From: Xenopus tropicalis
Taxonomy: Eukaryota; Chordata; Amphibia; Anura; Pipidae
Assembly (NCBI RefSeq): GCF_000004195.4
Contig: NC_030678.2
Coordinates: forward strand, 64,132,378 to 64,196,377
DNA: 64,000 nucleotides
Direction: 5' to 3'
Part shown: positions 23,620 through 34,211 of the stretch, piece by piece
How positions within the stretch are numbered: the first letter of the stretch is position 1
Layout: every line of letters starts with the position of its first letter
Program-made: the position numbers and the translations under genes
Notes under the pieces: model-generated
Databases searched by the model: none
Told to the model about the DNA's origin: nothing
What the model saw: only the letters and a program-made list of their open reading frames with translations

Positions 23620-23990
23620 GAGTAAAGGTGGCTATACATGGGCAGATTTAAGTTGCCGATTCAATGCCTTTAAACTGATTCAGAAGCCTATCTGCCCCAG
23701 TACAGGGCCCCCGACGTACCTCCCCGATTTTTATCTGTCCAAATATCAGCCAACTGGGCAGATTTGATTTTCCTGTGTAATTGGGGACTGCATCAGCTTG
23801 TTGATGCCATCCTTGGTTCAATGACCCCTATACTAGCCATTTTAATTTGATCGTTTGGCACTAGGACCACAAGATTAAATTAGCACAATATCACCCACCT
23901 TGGGTGGACATATCGGCAGAAGATCCACTCGTATGGCGGCCTCGTCAAACAAGCAGATCTAACATGTATGCCCACCTTAACGGGTATGTA
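23620..23990. mobile_element. MITE of the 'GTGGCYAYACATGGGCAGATT' group
   Basis: AAGGTGGCTATACATGGGCA at the left and AACATGTATGCCCACCTTAA at the right are inverted ends. Related copies lie at 28868 and 33161. Confidence 0.75.
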
Positions 23991-24149
23991 AAGTCAAAAT
24001 CTTAACTAGGGATGCACCCGGATTTGATTCAGGATTCGGGCCGAATACCAAGTTTTTTGCAAGGATTCGGCCAAATCCGTGCTCTGCGCCAATCCGAATC
24101 CTATTGGAACACGTGACCGCCTTATCAAGTCTTCGCACGCTTTAAGACA

Positions 24150-24242
24150 CGCAGGCTGGGAGACACAGTTGGAAGGTCTGCAGGCTGGGAGGCACAGTTG
24201 GAAGGCCTGCAGGCTGGGAGGCACAGTTTGAAGGGCAGGCTG
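24150..24242. repeat. Short tandem repeat, ~30-bp unit
   Basis: Three copies of GCAGGCTGGGAGGCACAGTT plus spacer. Confidence 0.8.
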
Positions 24243-24461
24243 GTAGCATGTTCAATGGCAGAGAGAGGCACCTACCTTGGAGTACGGATGAGAGGGAGGA
24301 CGGGAGGGCGGCACACAAGCTAGCAATGAATGTGTAAGCCACAGTGAGGCTGCCATGCTATTCAGGCAACGTGTGTTGCACCAGGAGCCCAAATGAAGGA
24401 AGAATATGGTGCTGCCTGTACTGGCTTTTTGCCCTTCTAAGTGATTTTGTAATGGCAGATG

Positions 24462-24605
24462 CTGTTAATGCAGGGGCTTGGATGAGTTCTTGAACAAGCA
24501 CAGTATCCAAGGCTATTGTAATACTAAAATCTACAGTTAGTATTGATGTTGGTATATATCATTTATGTATGTGAGTGTATAGGATAGGTCAGTACAGCTA
24601 TTACT
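24462..24605 (+). mobile_element. CR1-type LINE 3' tail inserted in hAT
   Basis: GGGGCTTGGATGAGTTCTTG ... CTACAGTTAGTATTGATGTT is the inverse of 47210-47335. Such tails without coding sequence are typical of 5'-truncated LINE insertions. Confidence 0.7.
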
Positions 24606-24805
24606 AATTAGCTAATTAGATGGCAATAATGGCAAAAAAGTGGCAGGTGGCATGTGGTCATTCAATGCGTGCCCAAATGATAGCTGCAATCACATTAGCA
24701 TATATTTATCATTGTGTTTGTATGTATATATTACAGACAGAAACAAATACTACGCAGTCGTGTCGCAATTGTTCCGCAATTGTCTAACGTCTTTGTCAAA
24801 TCACT

Positions 24806-24856
24806 ACTACTAAAACTACTACTACTACCTACTACTACTACTACTACTACTACTTC
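24806..24856. repeat. (ACT)n microsatellite
   Basis: A run of CTA/ACT triplets, interrupted twice. Confidence 0.9.
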
Positions 24857-25063
24857 TTGAGATGCCATTGCTGCTGACTCTGAGCAGGAAAAGTAGTATA
24901 AACTCACAGTACCATTCTTTATTTTCTGGGGCAGCCCTGTTAAGTAATATATTACTGGGTTTTCTTGGTGCAAAGTGTGATGGAGGAGGCAGCGTCGTGG
25001 TCTGGTCAGTGACAGTCTGAGACTGAGATTTTTTAATTTGTCACCTGCAGGTTATAACAGCAA

Positions 25064-27711
25064 GTGCAGCTAATGGAAAAAATCTCAAAAATCACTCCAG
25101 TCTGGAAACATTTCACAGTTAAACAGGGTAATTCAACGAAAGCAAAATGTAGTATGCTCTATAGAATTATCTTGAGGTGGCAAGGAGGCAAAACAGTATA
25201 CCACAGCACCACTGTTAAAACATCTACGTGTGAGGCATTCAGCAGAGTATAAAAAAATTCTATGTTTTGCTCCAGGTACTACTACTCCAGGTACTACTTC
25301 TACCAACCAGCAGCACATCTGCAGAGGTTTCCAGTACGGTAACTCCAAGTCCACCAGAAAACAGTGAGAAATCCACTTGTGTGAATTGTGCCCCAATTGG
25401 CAACTTAAGCAAGCAACAATTAATGAGTTTACAAAAGCTAGACATCAGTGAAATTCACAATGCTATTGGTAAGATGAAGGCAGTAGATTTGCAGCCTTAC
25501 TCAATTGTTGAGGATGCTGGATTTACTGAACTGGTGAATCTCCTAGAACCAAAGTACAAAATTCCATTCCATTGTTTTTTTTCTGACAAAGTAATACCTG
25601 ACATGTATGATAAGGTGATAAAGCAAGTTAGAAATGCAGTTGACAGAGCAAATGCCCTAGCTTTTACATGTGACACGTGGACATCAGAGTACACTATCCA
25701 ATCATATATCAGTTTGACAGTATATTGGATTGATGTTGAATTCAGTCGCAGAAGTGCAGTTTTGCAGTGTAAAGCTTTTAATACCAGGCACACTGGCAAG
25801 CAAATTGCTGATTCAGTACTAGAAACCATGAAAACATGGGACATTCCCACAAAAAAATGCCATATTATTGTTCGTGATAAAGCAGCTAACATGGTTAAAG
25901 GCTTGTCTGAAGCTCGGCTTCCTAGCATTGGCTGTTTTGCTCACACACTCAAACTCTGTATCCATGACAGTCTTTTTTCAGAGCGCTGTGTAAATGATGG
26001 GATAGCAATATGCAGAAAAACTGTTGGTCATTTTAAACACTCATCAAGTGCAAGATTTACTGAGTTGCAGTCAGAGTTAGGCCTTCCAAATCATAACCTT
26101 ATTCAAGATGTTGTTACTAGATGGAATTTTTGTTACCTGATGCTGTAGAGAATGATGGAACAGAAACGTGCAGTTAACTTGTACATTTCAGAGACAGACA
26201 ACATGCAGCATATCCATGCACAACAATGGGCTCTCATGGAAACAGTTATAGGTATACTACAGCCATTTGAGGAACTGACAAGAGACATATGTGCTGCAAA
26301 TGCTTGTATATCCATTATCTTACCAGCAGTGGCAATGCAAAAGCATTGCCAATAAGCACTGATGTAGCAGATGATTGTATCAAGCATATGAAAAATCTTA
26401 TGCTATCATCCATTCAGTCAAAGTTTCAGGGTCTAGAAGAGAATAGTCTTTTAGTTGTTGCTACAGCATTAGACCCCAGATATAAAGTTAAACTTTGGAC
26501 AGAGGTGCACAAAGGTGTAGAGCAAATGTATTAGTTCAAGAGGCTGTTGCAACTGTACTTAATGCTGATCCAGCCTTAAAGGAGATGTCAACCCTAATTT
26601 TAATTTCACTTCTAATGGATAGGCCTTACCCCCACTTAAACCGCCGCTCCCTCAATCTCCTCCTACAGCCTGCACCACCGCATTCTTTTCTGCTCTGTTT
26701 TGCATGTCACCCAGCGGCCATTTTGCCGGGTGACGTCATTGAGAGCGCGCACCTGACCTCTTCAAGGATTTTTTTTTTCAAGCTTCTGCTTTTTTAAACA
26801 AGCCGTACAGACAGCTTTTTCCTTAAAATGAAACGGTTAGGGCATTAAACAACAATAAAATTAAACAGGAATGAAGTGTACATTGCGTGTACAGTATTTC
26901 AGCAAAACACTGTTTAAGCTTGCAAGACTCACTTATAAAATGCCTGCAGATCAGATTCAGCAGTGAAAAAGTTAAACTTTCTTGCCTGCAGTCAGTAGAT
27001 GTGTTTCAAGAGAGGGAGCAGAGAGCTCTTGTTTACAAAGGCAGAGTTAGTATAGCGACTGCCTATGCGATCGGCTCATTGGAGGATTGACTGTGGGCGT
27101 AGTTAAAGAGTTCAAGCATCTGCTGTGTATACAAGAGATCCATCTCAAGTGAGCATGCTCATTAAACGGCTTGGAACTGGGCATGTGCACCACGCCAGAC
27201 AGACAAGGAGATTCTGAAGGGAGGGGGGAGAGGGAGTTAAACAGCTCTGCAAGGGATCGCTGCAGCTTCAATGTTTGCTTCTGAGGGACAGGAGTGGCAG
27301 GTATTTAAACAGTGCTGTGAGGCTTTTCTCTGCTAAAACTCTAAGCAGGGTAAATCACCAGGTAGAGAAACAGGTCCATCACCTTCAAATAAAAAGTGCA
27401 AAGGCATTTGGAATAATTGGGAGGAACGGTTTGGGAAAAAAAAAAATAATAATCAACCTATGCCCACTAATACTGTTGAAAAGGAAATGAATGCTTTCTA
27501 TCTAGATCAAAATATTGATTTCTCAGAAGATCCTGTTCAATGGTGGAAAAGAAATAGAATTATCTTCCCAAATTTAGCAAAAACTGCAGAGATGCATCTC
27601 TGCTCTCCACCTACATCAGTTCAAAGTGAACAGCTTTTAAGTACAGCTGGGGATTTTTGTTCTCATAGTCGCTCTAGTCTCCGCAAAATGCTGAACGGCT
27701 TATTTTTCTGA
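25064..27711 (+). pseudogene. hAT transposase (BED/ZBED type), broken
   Basis: A degenerate BED zinc finger (PVWKHFTVKQGNSTKAKCS, near 25100) is followed after a frame change by a 293-codon open frame at 25267-26148. This frame carries TCDTWTSEYTIQSYISLT, VRDKAANMVKGL, GCFAHTLKLCIHD and VTRWNFCYLML, the ordered motifs of hAT transposases. The frame stops at 26146 and continues as short pieces (MMEQKRAVNLYIS; ALDPRYK in another frame). The C-terminal dimerisation part (FSEDPVQWWKRNRIIFPNLA, SEQLLSTAGDF) is at 27490-27711. In-frame stops, frameshifts and an insert at about 26576-27345 show it is inactive. Confidence 0.9.
26576..27345. mobile_element. Insert interrupting the hAT transposase, T2-like left end
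   Basis: Transposase coding similarity stops at TTAAAGGAGATGTCAACCC (matching the TTAAAGGRR signature of frog T2/Kolobok elements) and resumes at about 27346 (PSNKKCKGIWNNWEE in translation). The expected right end CCTTTAA is not at the right junction, so the insert may be partly deleted or composite. A GC-rich part at 27030-27260 resembles other frog MITE cores. Confidence 0.6.
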
Positions 27712-28050
27712 AAGCAAATGTCAAGTTTATGACAGACTACTACTATGTGACTGTGCAAAAGTGACTGCTGCATGTTGTCCGTCTCTTTCTGATGTGTCTC
27801 ACTAACGTTTAGTTAGTATCATTAGTTCAAGTTGCCAACTTGCCACTACCAAGAGGAATTCCTGATATTCAATTTCAAGCTATGCAAAAATGCAGTTCAA
27901 TTAACCCTTTGCCTTTTGACAGTTTTACTGCTTTTAATGTATAAATGATGTTGATGTGCACACAATGCCAAAGTTTTTATTGTACTAAGTGACTACTACT
28001 AGTATAGTATTACTAGTATTTCATTATGCTTGATGACTTTATTAGAACAG

Positions 28051-28242
28051 TCTTCAGCTGTCTAGTCTTCAGCTGTCTAGTCTTCAGCTGTCTAGTCTTC
28101 AGCTGTCTAGTCTTCAGCTGTCTAGTCTTCAGCTGTCTAGTCTTCAGCTGTCTAGTCTTCAGCTGTCTAGTCTTCAGCTGTCTAGTCTTCAGCTGTCTAG
28201 TCTTCAGCTGTCTAGTCTTCAGCTGTCTAGTCTTCAGCTGTC
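28051..28242. repeat. 15-bp minisatellite, 12 perfect units plus a partial one
   Basis: The unit is TCTTCAGCTGTCTAG, repeated without change from 28051 to 28230. Each unit contains a CAGCTG E-box and a CTAG. The reading frame through it (repeated Phe-Ser-Cys-Leu-Val) is not a gene. Complete identity suggests recent expansion. Confidence 0.97.
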
Positions 28243-28867
28243 TTCAACACAGCATGGCATGTACAGTCTGTGTGAATTCTGGACTTATTCAATTCAATAT
28301 GTCTTATACAACTCCTCAATCAATAAAAAGGCAGCAGTAACACATCAAACATCTCTTTTTCATTTTTTTTTTTATAAAGTATAGCATAATAAAAAATTTA
28401 AAAGAAATTTCAGTTAGTCACATACATTCTTATTTTTTTGGCAACTAAAAAGTTGTAGGCAAAGGCTTGCTATCTGTAATACCCTAGCCCTGGTCTACAT
28501 ATGTTTCCAATGTTTTCTGTAGCTTTAGTAAATGTTTTACTATCTACTCAATAGGATTAAATAGGATTCGGATTCGGTAGAATCCTTCAGGGTGGATTTG
28601 GGGGTTCGGCAGAATCCTTCAGGGTGGATTTGGGGGTTCGGCCGAACCCAAAAAAGTGTATTTGGTGCATCCCTAGTCTTAACTGTGTTTATATATAGCC
28701 TTTAGATAAGAAAGCACTATAACAGATGTTGTTCTAAAAAATTCAGATGGCAAAGTAGTTAAAACACAGCTACCTGGAGCTCTGTATTCCTCTGTGTTTG
28801 CAGCTGAATGTGAAGTAGGCATGTTTCACTCTCTGGTCCTGTTTCACTTCCTTATCTGTACCTGACT

Positions 28868-29464
28868 TAAGGTCCCTTGGACCAATTCGGCAGCTTATTG
28901 GCCCGTGTAGACCTGAAATTGGCCAGATATCGATTGGCCAGGTTAGAAAATTCAGTTGGATCGGGGACTGCATCAACGAGCCGATGAGGTCCCCGATCCG
29001 ACTGAATTTTCTAACATGGCCGACTGAAACCTATGATTAAGTACCCCCAGGTACGAAACGCGTAAGGCTTCTTGTCTGGTTTTTATGGATTAAATAAAAT
29101 ATGACCTTTTTATGAATACTATTAGCTGCTTCTTATGATTTTTTGATGCATTGTGGATACCAGAAGTGCCTGCCTGCTGTTTTTTCTTGTGTACTCCTGC
29201 ATGGCTCCCTAAGCTGAAGGTCTGGGGCATGAGCACCTGGACCCACCTGATTTGGGGGTAAGATTCAACATATGTACAACAATTGCTATTCCTGTGATAA
29301 AGATTGGTATATTTGGTATTTAATTCGGCCCAGGGCCAAACGATCAAATTAGCCTACATGCTCCCCGATATTGCCCGCCCGTAGGTGGGGATATTGGGTG
29401 AAGATCGACTCGCTTGGCGATCTCGCCAAGTGAGCGAATCTCAACATGTATGGGGACCTTAACA
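28868..29464. mobile_element. MITE ('TTAAGGTCC...' ends) interrupted by a Penelope-like fragment
   Basis: CTTAAGGTCCCTTGGACCAA at the left pairs with ATGTATGGGGACCTTAA at the right. A perfect inner inverted pair surrounds GATCGGGGACTGCATC (28950-29010). Between about 29020 and 29323 the sequence changes to one with GTACGAAACGCGTAAGG and TAAATAAAATATGACC, typical of Penelope-like pseudo-LTRs. Confidence 0.6.
29030..29067 (+). ncRNA. Hammerhead-ribozyme-like fold (degenerate)
   Basis: The order is CCT (stem I), ATGATTA (core, expected CTGATGA), GTACC-CCCA-GGTAC (perfect stem II), GAAA (core), AC-GC-GT (tiny stem III), A (cleavage position) and AGG (stem I partner, with one extra A). Two core positions differ (C3 to A, G8 to T), so self-cleavage is unlikely. 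The compact stem III is the form reported for hammerheads of Penelope-like elements. Confidence 0.4.
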
Positions 29465-29667
29465 CTTTTAAGCAACTGATCAATTACAATCCAGGAAACA
29501 AACTCCTATGCTTTTTCAATCTGGTATAGGACAGTCCCTCTTTTTGGTTTTTTTTCAAGTCTGATACAGAGCAGTCCCCTGCTTTTTTTCGTATCAGGGC
29601 AGCCTCTGGCCGTGTAGGTTTCTAGGAGCTGTGATCAGAGCTCATTTCAGGGAAATAGCATAATATG

Positions 29668-29938
29668 TAACATAGTAACATAGTAAGTTGGGTTGAAAAA
29701 AGACATACGTCCATCACGTTCAACCATAATGACTATATATAACCTGCCTAACTTCTAGTTGATCCAGAGGAAGGCAAAAAACCCCATCTGAAGCCTCTCT
29801 AATTTGCCGCAGAGGGGAAAAAATTCCTTCCTGACTCCAAGATGGCAATCGGACCAGTCCCTGGATCAACTTGTACTAAAAGCTATCTCCCATAACCCTG
29901 TATTCCCTCACTTGCTAAAAATCCATCCATCCATGTAA
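29668..29938 (-). mobile_element. CR1-type LINE 3' end (minus orientation)
   Basis: AACATAGTAACATAGTAAGT through GATGGCAATCGGACCAGTCC to TATTCCCTCACTTGCTAAAA matches, almost base for base, the 3' end of the longer LINE at 58411-58680. 5'-truncated. Confidence 0.9.
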
Positions 29939-29939
29939 A

Positions 29940-31249
29940 ATTAATTAAAAGCAGAGCAGAGAATTTTTAATTTGTTTATATAACAAATGTATTTCATTTG
30001 GTATAAATAAAACACACAAGGATTATGATTTTTAAACTTACATCACCTTTAGGTGTTTCTAAATAAATCTGTTTTACATCTTCTGAAGACAAAAATATTG
30101 GAAAGTTTAGAAAGTCTGATAGACCTTAAGAGGCCGTAAGAGAATTAGTCATTAGTTTTTTTTTCTAAATGGTAGCGGAAGCCAGCGCATGGATTGGCAG
30201 AATTGCATGGCAGAGAAGGAGCGGTTGCTAAGTCTGGCAGCAGCATTCATTATGGACTGGAGAGGTGACAGTCTCAGGAAAGGAATGCCAACACAGAGTT
30301 ATATAAATCCAGGCATGATATGATGAGAGAGTAAATTAGAATTTTGGCAGCATCTTGGGTGATAAAGGATCATATTTTGGAAATATTTCTTACGTACAAT
30401 GGAAGTGCAATTGGACTTGCAGGAAGGAATTTTTTCACACACAAATTGGAGAGGCTTCAGATGGGGTTTTTTGCCCTCCTCTGGCTCAACTAGCAGTTAG
30501 GCAGGTTTTATATAGACATAAAAGGTTGAAATTGATGGAAGTATCTTTTTTTTCAAAATAACAAGCAGATTTGTAGCTGCAGACCTTTATTTTATCTCCT
30601 TGGAGTGTGGAAATTTTAACTGTATGCAGTGGCATAACTTGACAGTGGCAGGCCAGCTGCAAAAAAAGTCTGCAGAGGGGCCCGGTGCACACTGATTCCT
30701 ACCAAGAACTAACCACCCACTCATGCCCGCTACCCACCCTGGCCCCTGTTATGTACCAAAATCCTCTCCATGTGTGTGCTCACAGGCAATGCTATACATC
30801 GATAACACAGAGATGAAGGTGGGAATGGAAAGGCCTTTTCTATAAAGGTGGAGAAAACTATGTGTGCCACTAGGCTAAGGCTTTACTTCTGGAAGAAGCA
30901 ATACTTTAAACTTGCTATACTGCAATTATATGAAAGAGACTTTACTCCTTATATAGGAAAGCAATAAATTACCACAAGAATAATGAACTTACATATTTCA
31001 ACAAACAAATGGAACTATAAAAGAATGCCCCCTCTTCCTTCAAAAATCTTGCTCCCAATGGATAATATATGAAACCACTGGGGCAAAGTATGCTTCTAGA
31101 AGGTACTGGTAAAGACGTGAGAATGTTGATGTTGGGATATTTTCCCCTTTAACCTTTAGGCTCTGAATTAATTTGAGGTTGCTATTATTAGGGATGCAGA
31201 AAGGGGTGGAGAGGTAATTTTATTCATGCATTTTAGCATATCTCATAAG
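29940..31249. other. Intron, no gene seen
   Basis: A fragment CAGTGGCATAACTTGACAGT at 30628 with GGGGCCCGGTGCACA looks like a DNA-element end. No exon recognised. Confidence 0.4.
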
Positions 31250-31383
31250 GCTAAGGCTGAATGAATGGGATGGGATACGCTCGGGTGCAGGCACAAGTAG
31301 GAGGCGTAGGGCTGAATTTTCGGCAAGCGTTTATCCGCTTGCCGAAAATTTCAGCCCTACGCCTCGTGTGGCATTAGCCTAAA
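31250..31383. mobile_element. Small fold-back MITE
   Basis: GGAGGCGTAGGGCTGAATTTTCGGCAAGCG is repeated inverted after a few bases, and the ends are AAGGCTAAGGCTGA and GGCATTAGCCT. The same group as 7417 and 22109. Confidence 0.75.
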
Positions 31384-31712
31384 GGGAAAATTTCAGCTGC
31401 CGATTCTGGTCCTTCAGACCAATTCTGCAGCTTATCTGCCCATGTACTGGCACCCCCTGATGGGCCTACCTTAAATTGTCCAGATCTCAACTGGGCAGGT
31501 TTGAAAATAGTCACATTCATGGCAAAGCTGAAGGAGATTTCAGGAACAACTGAGCAACACTGTAAACCAATTTAGAAGATCGTTTTTGACCATAAAATAA
31601 CTGATAACATAGCTTCTTAATAGCATTTTTCTAGCCTTGGAACATCTAGTTCACTTCTAGATCTAGCTGAAGCTATGTGCCTGAATTTCTCCTGGAAGGC
31701 CCATCTATTAAG

Positions 31713-31817
31713 AATATGATGTAGATAATACCATAAAATGAAATCATGTATATAGAAAAACGTGTATATATTTTCTATATACAGGATTCCATTTTATGGT
31801 ATTATCTACATCATATT
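31713..31817. repeat. Hairpin, 46-bp arms with two mismatches
   Basis: The arm at 31713-31758 (AATATGATGTAGATAATACC...) is inverted at 31772-31817, with a 13-nt loop. Probably a palindromic MITE; a short hairpin RNA is possible since it lies in an intron. Confidence 0.85.
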
Positions 31818-31974
31818 TGCACAGCATAAGTCCCCAACATCTGTTCTCTATTTGGTTTAGAATTAAAAATATGGATTGGATGTGTGGGACTGGAACGCTC
31901 ACGATCTTCTCACAACCTTCTCCACATAAAACAACCAGGAGGAATGAAATTGCTAAATTGGTTTACTCCTTTGT

Positions 31975-32720
31975 TAAATACGTAATGGTGAACTGCAACT
32001 CACAATAAAGTGTTAACTGTGCTATTTTAAATAATTATGTATCAAGCAGCTTAGAAAATGTGATCACAACTTCCATAAAAAAATATTTGAATTTAATACT
32101 GTAGTGATTATTGTGCTTCTTTAAATTAACATAAAAAATTGGTGAACAACAACTCTCACCAAAAGTGAACCGTGCTTTTGAGGTGTTTATAATAAGAGAG
32201 GATGAAAGACAACCCCTTCTCTGTATTTAAATATTAAAATATCCTGGATATTTTACTCCTTTATGGAATACATATTGGTTAACAACAACTCACAGTAAGG
32301 TGTTAACTGTGCTATTAAAGTGACCACGTGCTGTTTTAAATATTTATATACCAAGCGGCTTAAAATAAGTGATCACAAGCTTCAATGAAAGATTTTTAAA
32401 TTTAATACTATGGTAATTGTTCTTCTTTAAATTAGCATACAAAATTGGTGCACTACAACTCTCAAGTAAAGTGTTCGCTGTGTTTAGTAAAGTGACAATG
32501 TGCTGTTTAAAAAGATATGTGCCGAACAGCTGGATATGTGATCACAATAAAAAAATGTTTTGCTGCTGTGATGCCTCTTTAAATTAAAAAACAAAATAAG
32601 TAAACTGGAACTTTCAATACAAGTGCACCGTGTTTTTGATGTGACAATGTGCTATTATGTGTAATCATGTGCCGGTCACAAACTTCAATCAGAAATTTAT
32701 TTTTGATTTCTTCAAGTCGC
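31975..32720. repeat. Diverged ~150-bp direct repeats (about 5 units)
   Basis: The motif AACAACTCAC...AAGTGTTAACTGTGCT recurs at about 31996, 32147, 32287, 32455 and 32608. GTGATCACAA occurs in three of the units. It lies just before the Penelope-like block and may be part of the same element. Confidence 0.7.
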
Positions 32721-32835
32721 GTAAAAGAATAATATAATAACCAATACTTATGGATATTTTATTCCTAGCAACCAAAAAAGAGATAAAAAATTGGAGTAGG
32801 AAAATCGAAACACTTCAGTTAGTGGAGAAATTCCA

Positions 32836-33559
32836 ATAAAACTCACTATCTTATCATTTTTCTATCTACACCTGGGAATCCCACAGTTTAAGATAAGGCA
32901 GGAACTCTGGAGCTGCAGTCTCAGTTTTTACCCTCTGAGAAAGCAGTGGCGAAACGCGCGCCAGGGTAGACCGTGGAGTTGGTAATTCTACCTGGATTAT
33001 CCCAGTAAGGAACTGGTATTGTTTTTAAACATTTACTATTATACTGATACAATTTTTGCCTTGATTTTATCTTTCATCTGTTTTCCCTCAAAGGACCTAA
33101 TTGAGTTTGCGGTTTTGTTAGGTTAAATAGTTCTCCATACAGCATAGGGAAGGTAAAAACTAAAGGTGGCCACACACATGGCGATTTAAGATCGTGCAAC
33201 CCGCCACTAACCATTCAGGGCTGAAACGGCAGATAAGGAGGTAGAAACAATAGGATTTCTACCTCCTTCTGCCGACTCAGCCCCGAAGACAGATTTTGCT
33301 CAGGTGCCTTCTATGGCGCCCAATCAAAATCTTAAAACCGGCCCGATCGGCAAGTCGACCAATATCAGCAGCATCCTGCGATATCGGTCAACTCACCGAC
33401 TTGCCATACACGCACCGAATATCGTACGAAACGAGGTTTCGTACGATATTATCGCTGCGTGTATGGCCAGCTTAAGGCTGCAGCTCAGAGTTCCTGCCTT
33501 ATCTTAAACTGTGGGATTCCCAGGTTTAGATAGCAAAATTATAAGATAGTGAGCTTTAT
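32836..33559. mobile_element. Penelope-like pseudo-LTR with 80-bp inverted arms and nested MITE
   Basis: Arms at 32836-32918 and 33478-33559 (CCTGGGAATCCCACAGTTTA and AAGATAAGGCAGGAACTC, inverted on the right) are about 90% identical. Between them lies a hammerhead-like motif (32929-32968) and a MITE at 33161-33476 whose ends are AAAGGTGGCCACACACATGG and TGTATGGCCAGCTTA. Inverted partial LTRs with hammerhead motifs are a feature of Penelope-like elements. No reverse transcriptase is seen. Confidence 0.55.
32929..32968 (+). ncRNA. Hammerhead-ribozyme-like fold
   Basis: The order is TACCCT (stem I), CTGAGAA (core; G8 changed to A), a short stem II around AGTG, GAAA (core), AC-GCGC-G (minimal stem III), C (cleavage position; the triplet is GCC where GUC is expected), then AGGGTA, a perfect 6-bp partner for TACCCT. 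The layout matches the minimal type I hammerheads of Penelope-like elements; two key bases are changed. A decayed relative is on the minus strand near 17703-17750. Confidence 0.5.
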
Positions 33560-34200
33560 AGGGAATTTGGGAGATATGATGCTTGAAAGTGGAAGCTTTG
33601 AGGCAATTTGTTTTAGAATTTTCATAATTTTTTTATAGAAACTGCTAAATTCTGAAAAGCATTGCTGTTTGGTACTTAGGAGTTGAAAGATAGGGTTACC
33701 CATTTCAGATTCGGCAGAATGTGTACTTTCGTAAAATATATGGTTTTCTGTACTGCACATAACACATACACGGAGCTTATACTGCAGCGTCCAGAGTGTC
33801 AACATAAAAATTCATATGCACAATTTTCATTTGGTTGCCTCTATACGCCACATAGTTTGGTAAAGCTATGCATATGGGGTATCAAACTGTTCAGTGAGGT
33901 TTTCTGGGGTCAACTTATTTCCCACTTTATATGCCATAAAATATGTATTCACTAACTTCCTTGGGTTCTCTAAATGCCAGATACTTTGGTAATTCTATGC
34001 ATAAATGTTCAGTGGACCCTTAGCTTTCATATTTAAGATATTTTTTCTTGGTACCTAATGCTATGTGGGAGATAAGGTGCTTGAAAGTGGAAGGTTTGGT
34101 GAGATTTTCAGGTAGTTGGGAAACTGATCAGCTATTATCCCTGGCTTTTGCTTTAAAAACCCAGTGGGTGAGCTTTAGCCTATAGGATAAACTTGTGTAA
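33560..34200 (-). repeat. 'GAAAGTACACATTC' unit fragment, minus orientation
   Basis: GCAGAATGTGTACTTTCGTA (33715) and CTTGGTACCTAATGCTATGT (34048) are inverses of motifs that define the ~375-bp units at 44120-45750. About 1.5 units are present. Confidence 0.75.
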
Positions 34201-34211
34201 ATGGGATTTTC

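Larger units (their letters stand above)
24000..28684. mobile_element. 4.7-kb hAT transposon with 8-bp target duplication
   Basis: The element (24008-28676) starts AGGGATGCACC and ends GGTGCATCCCT(AG). It is flanked by the identical 8-mer TCTTAACT at 24000-24007 and 28677-28684, the duplication size expected for hAT elements. Subterminal regions are rich in GGATTCGG and its inverse. The interior holds a broken transposase gene on the plus strand, a CR1 tail, an ACT microsatellite, a foreign insert and a 15-bp minisatellite. The whole lies inside the 19.4-kb anks1a intron. Confidence 0.92.

Noticed and set aside
25267..26148. Host ZBED-type gene
   Set aside because: The frame is bounded by hAT ends and target duplication, with stops, frameshifts and an insert downstream.
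28026..28340. Cys-rich repeat protein (Phe-Ser-Cys-Leu-Val)n
   Set aside because: Encoded by a perfect 15-bp minisatellite inside a hAT; no gene context.
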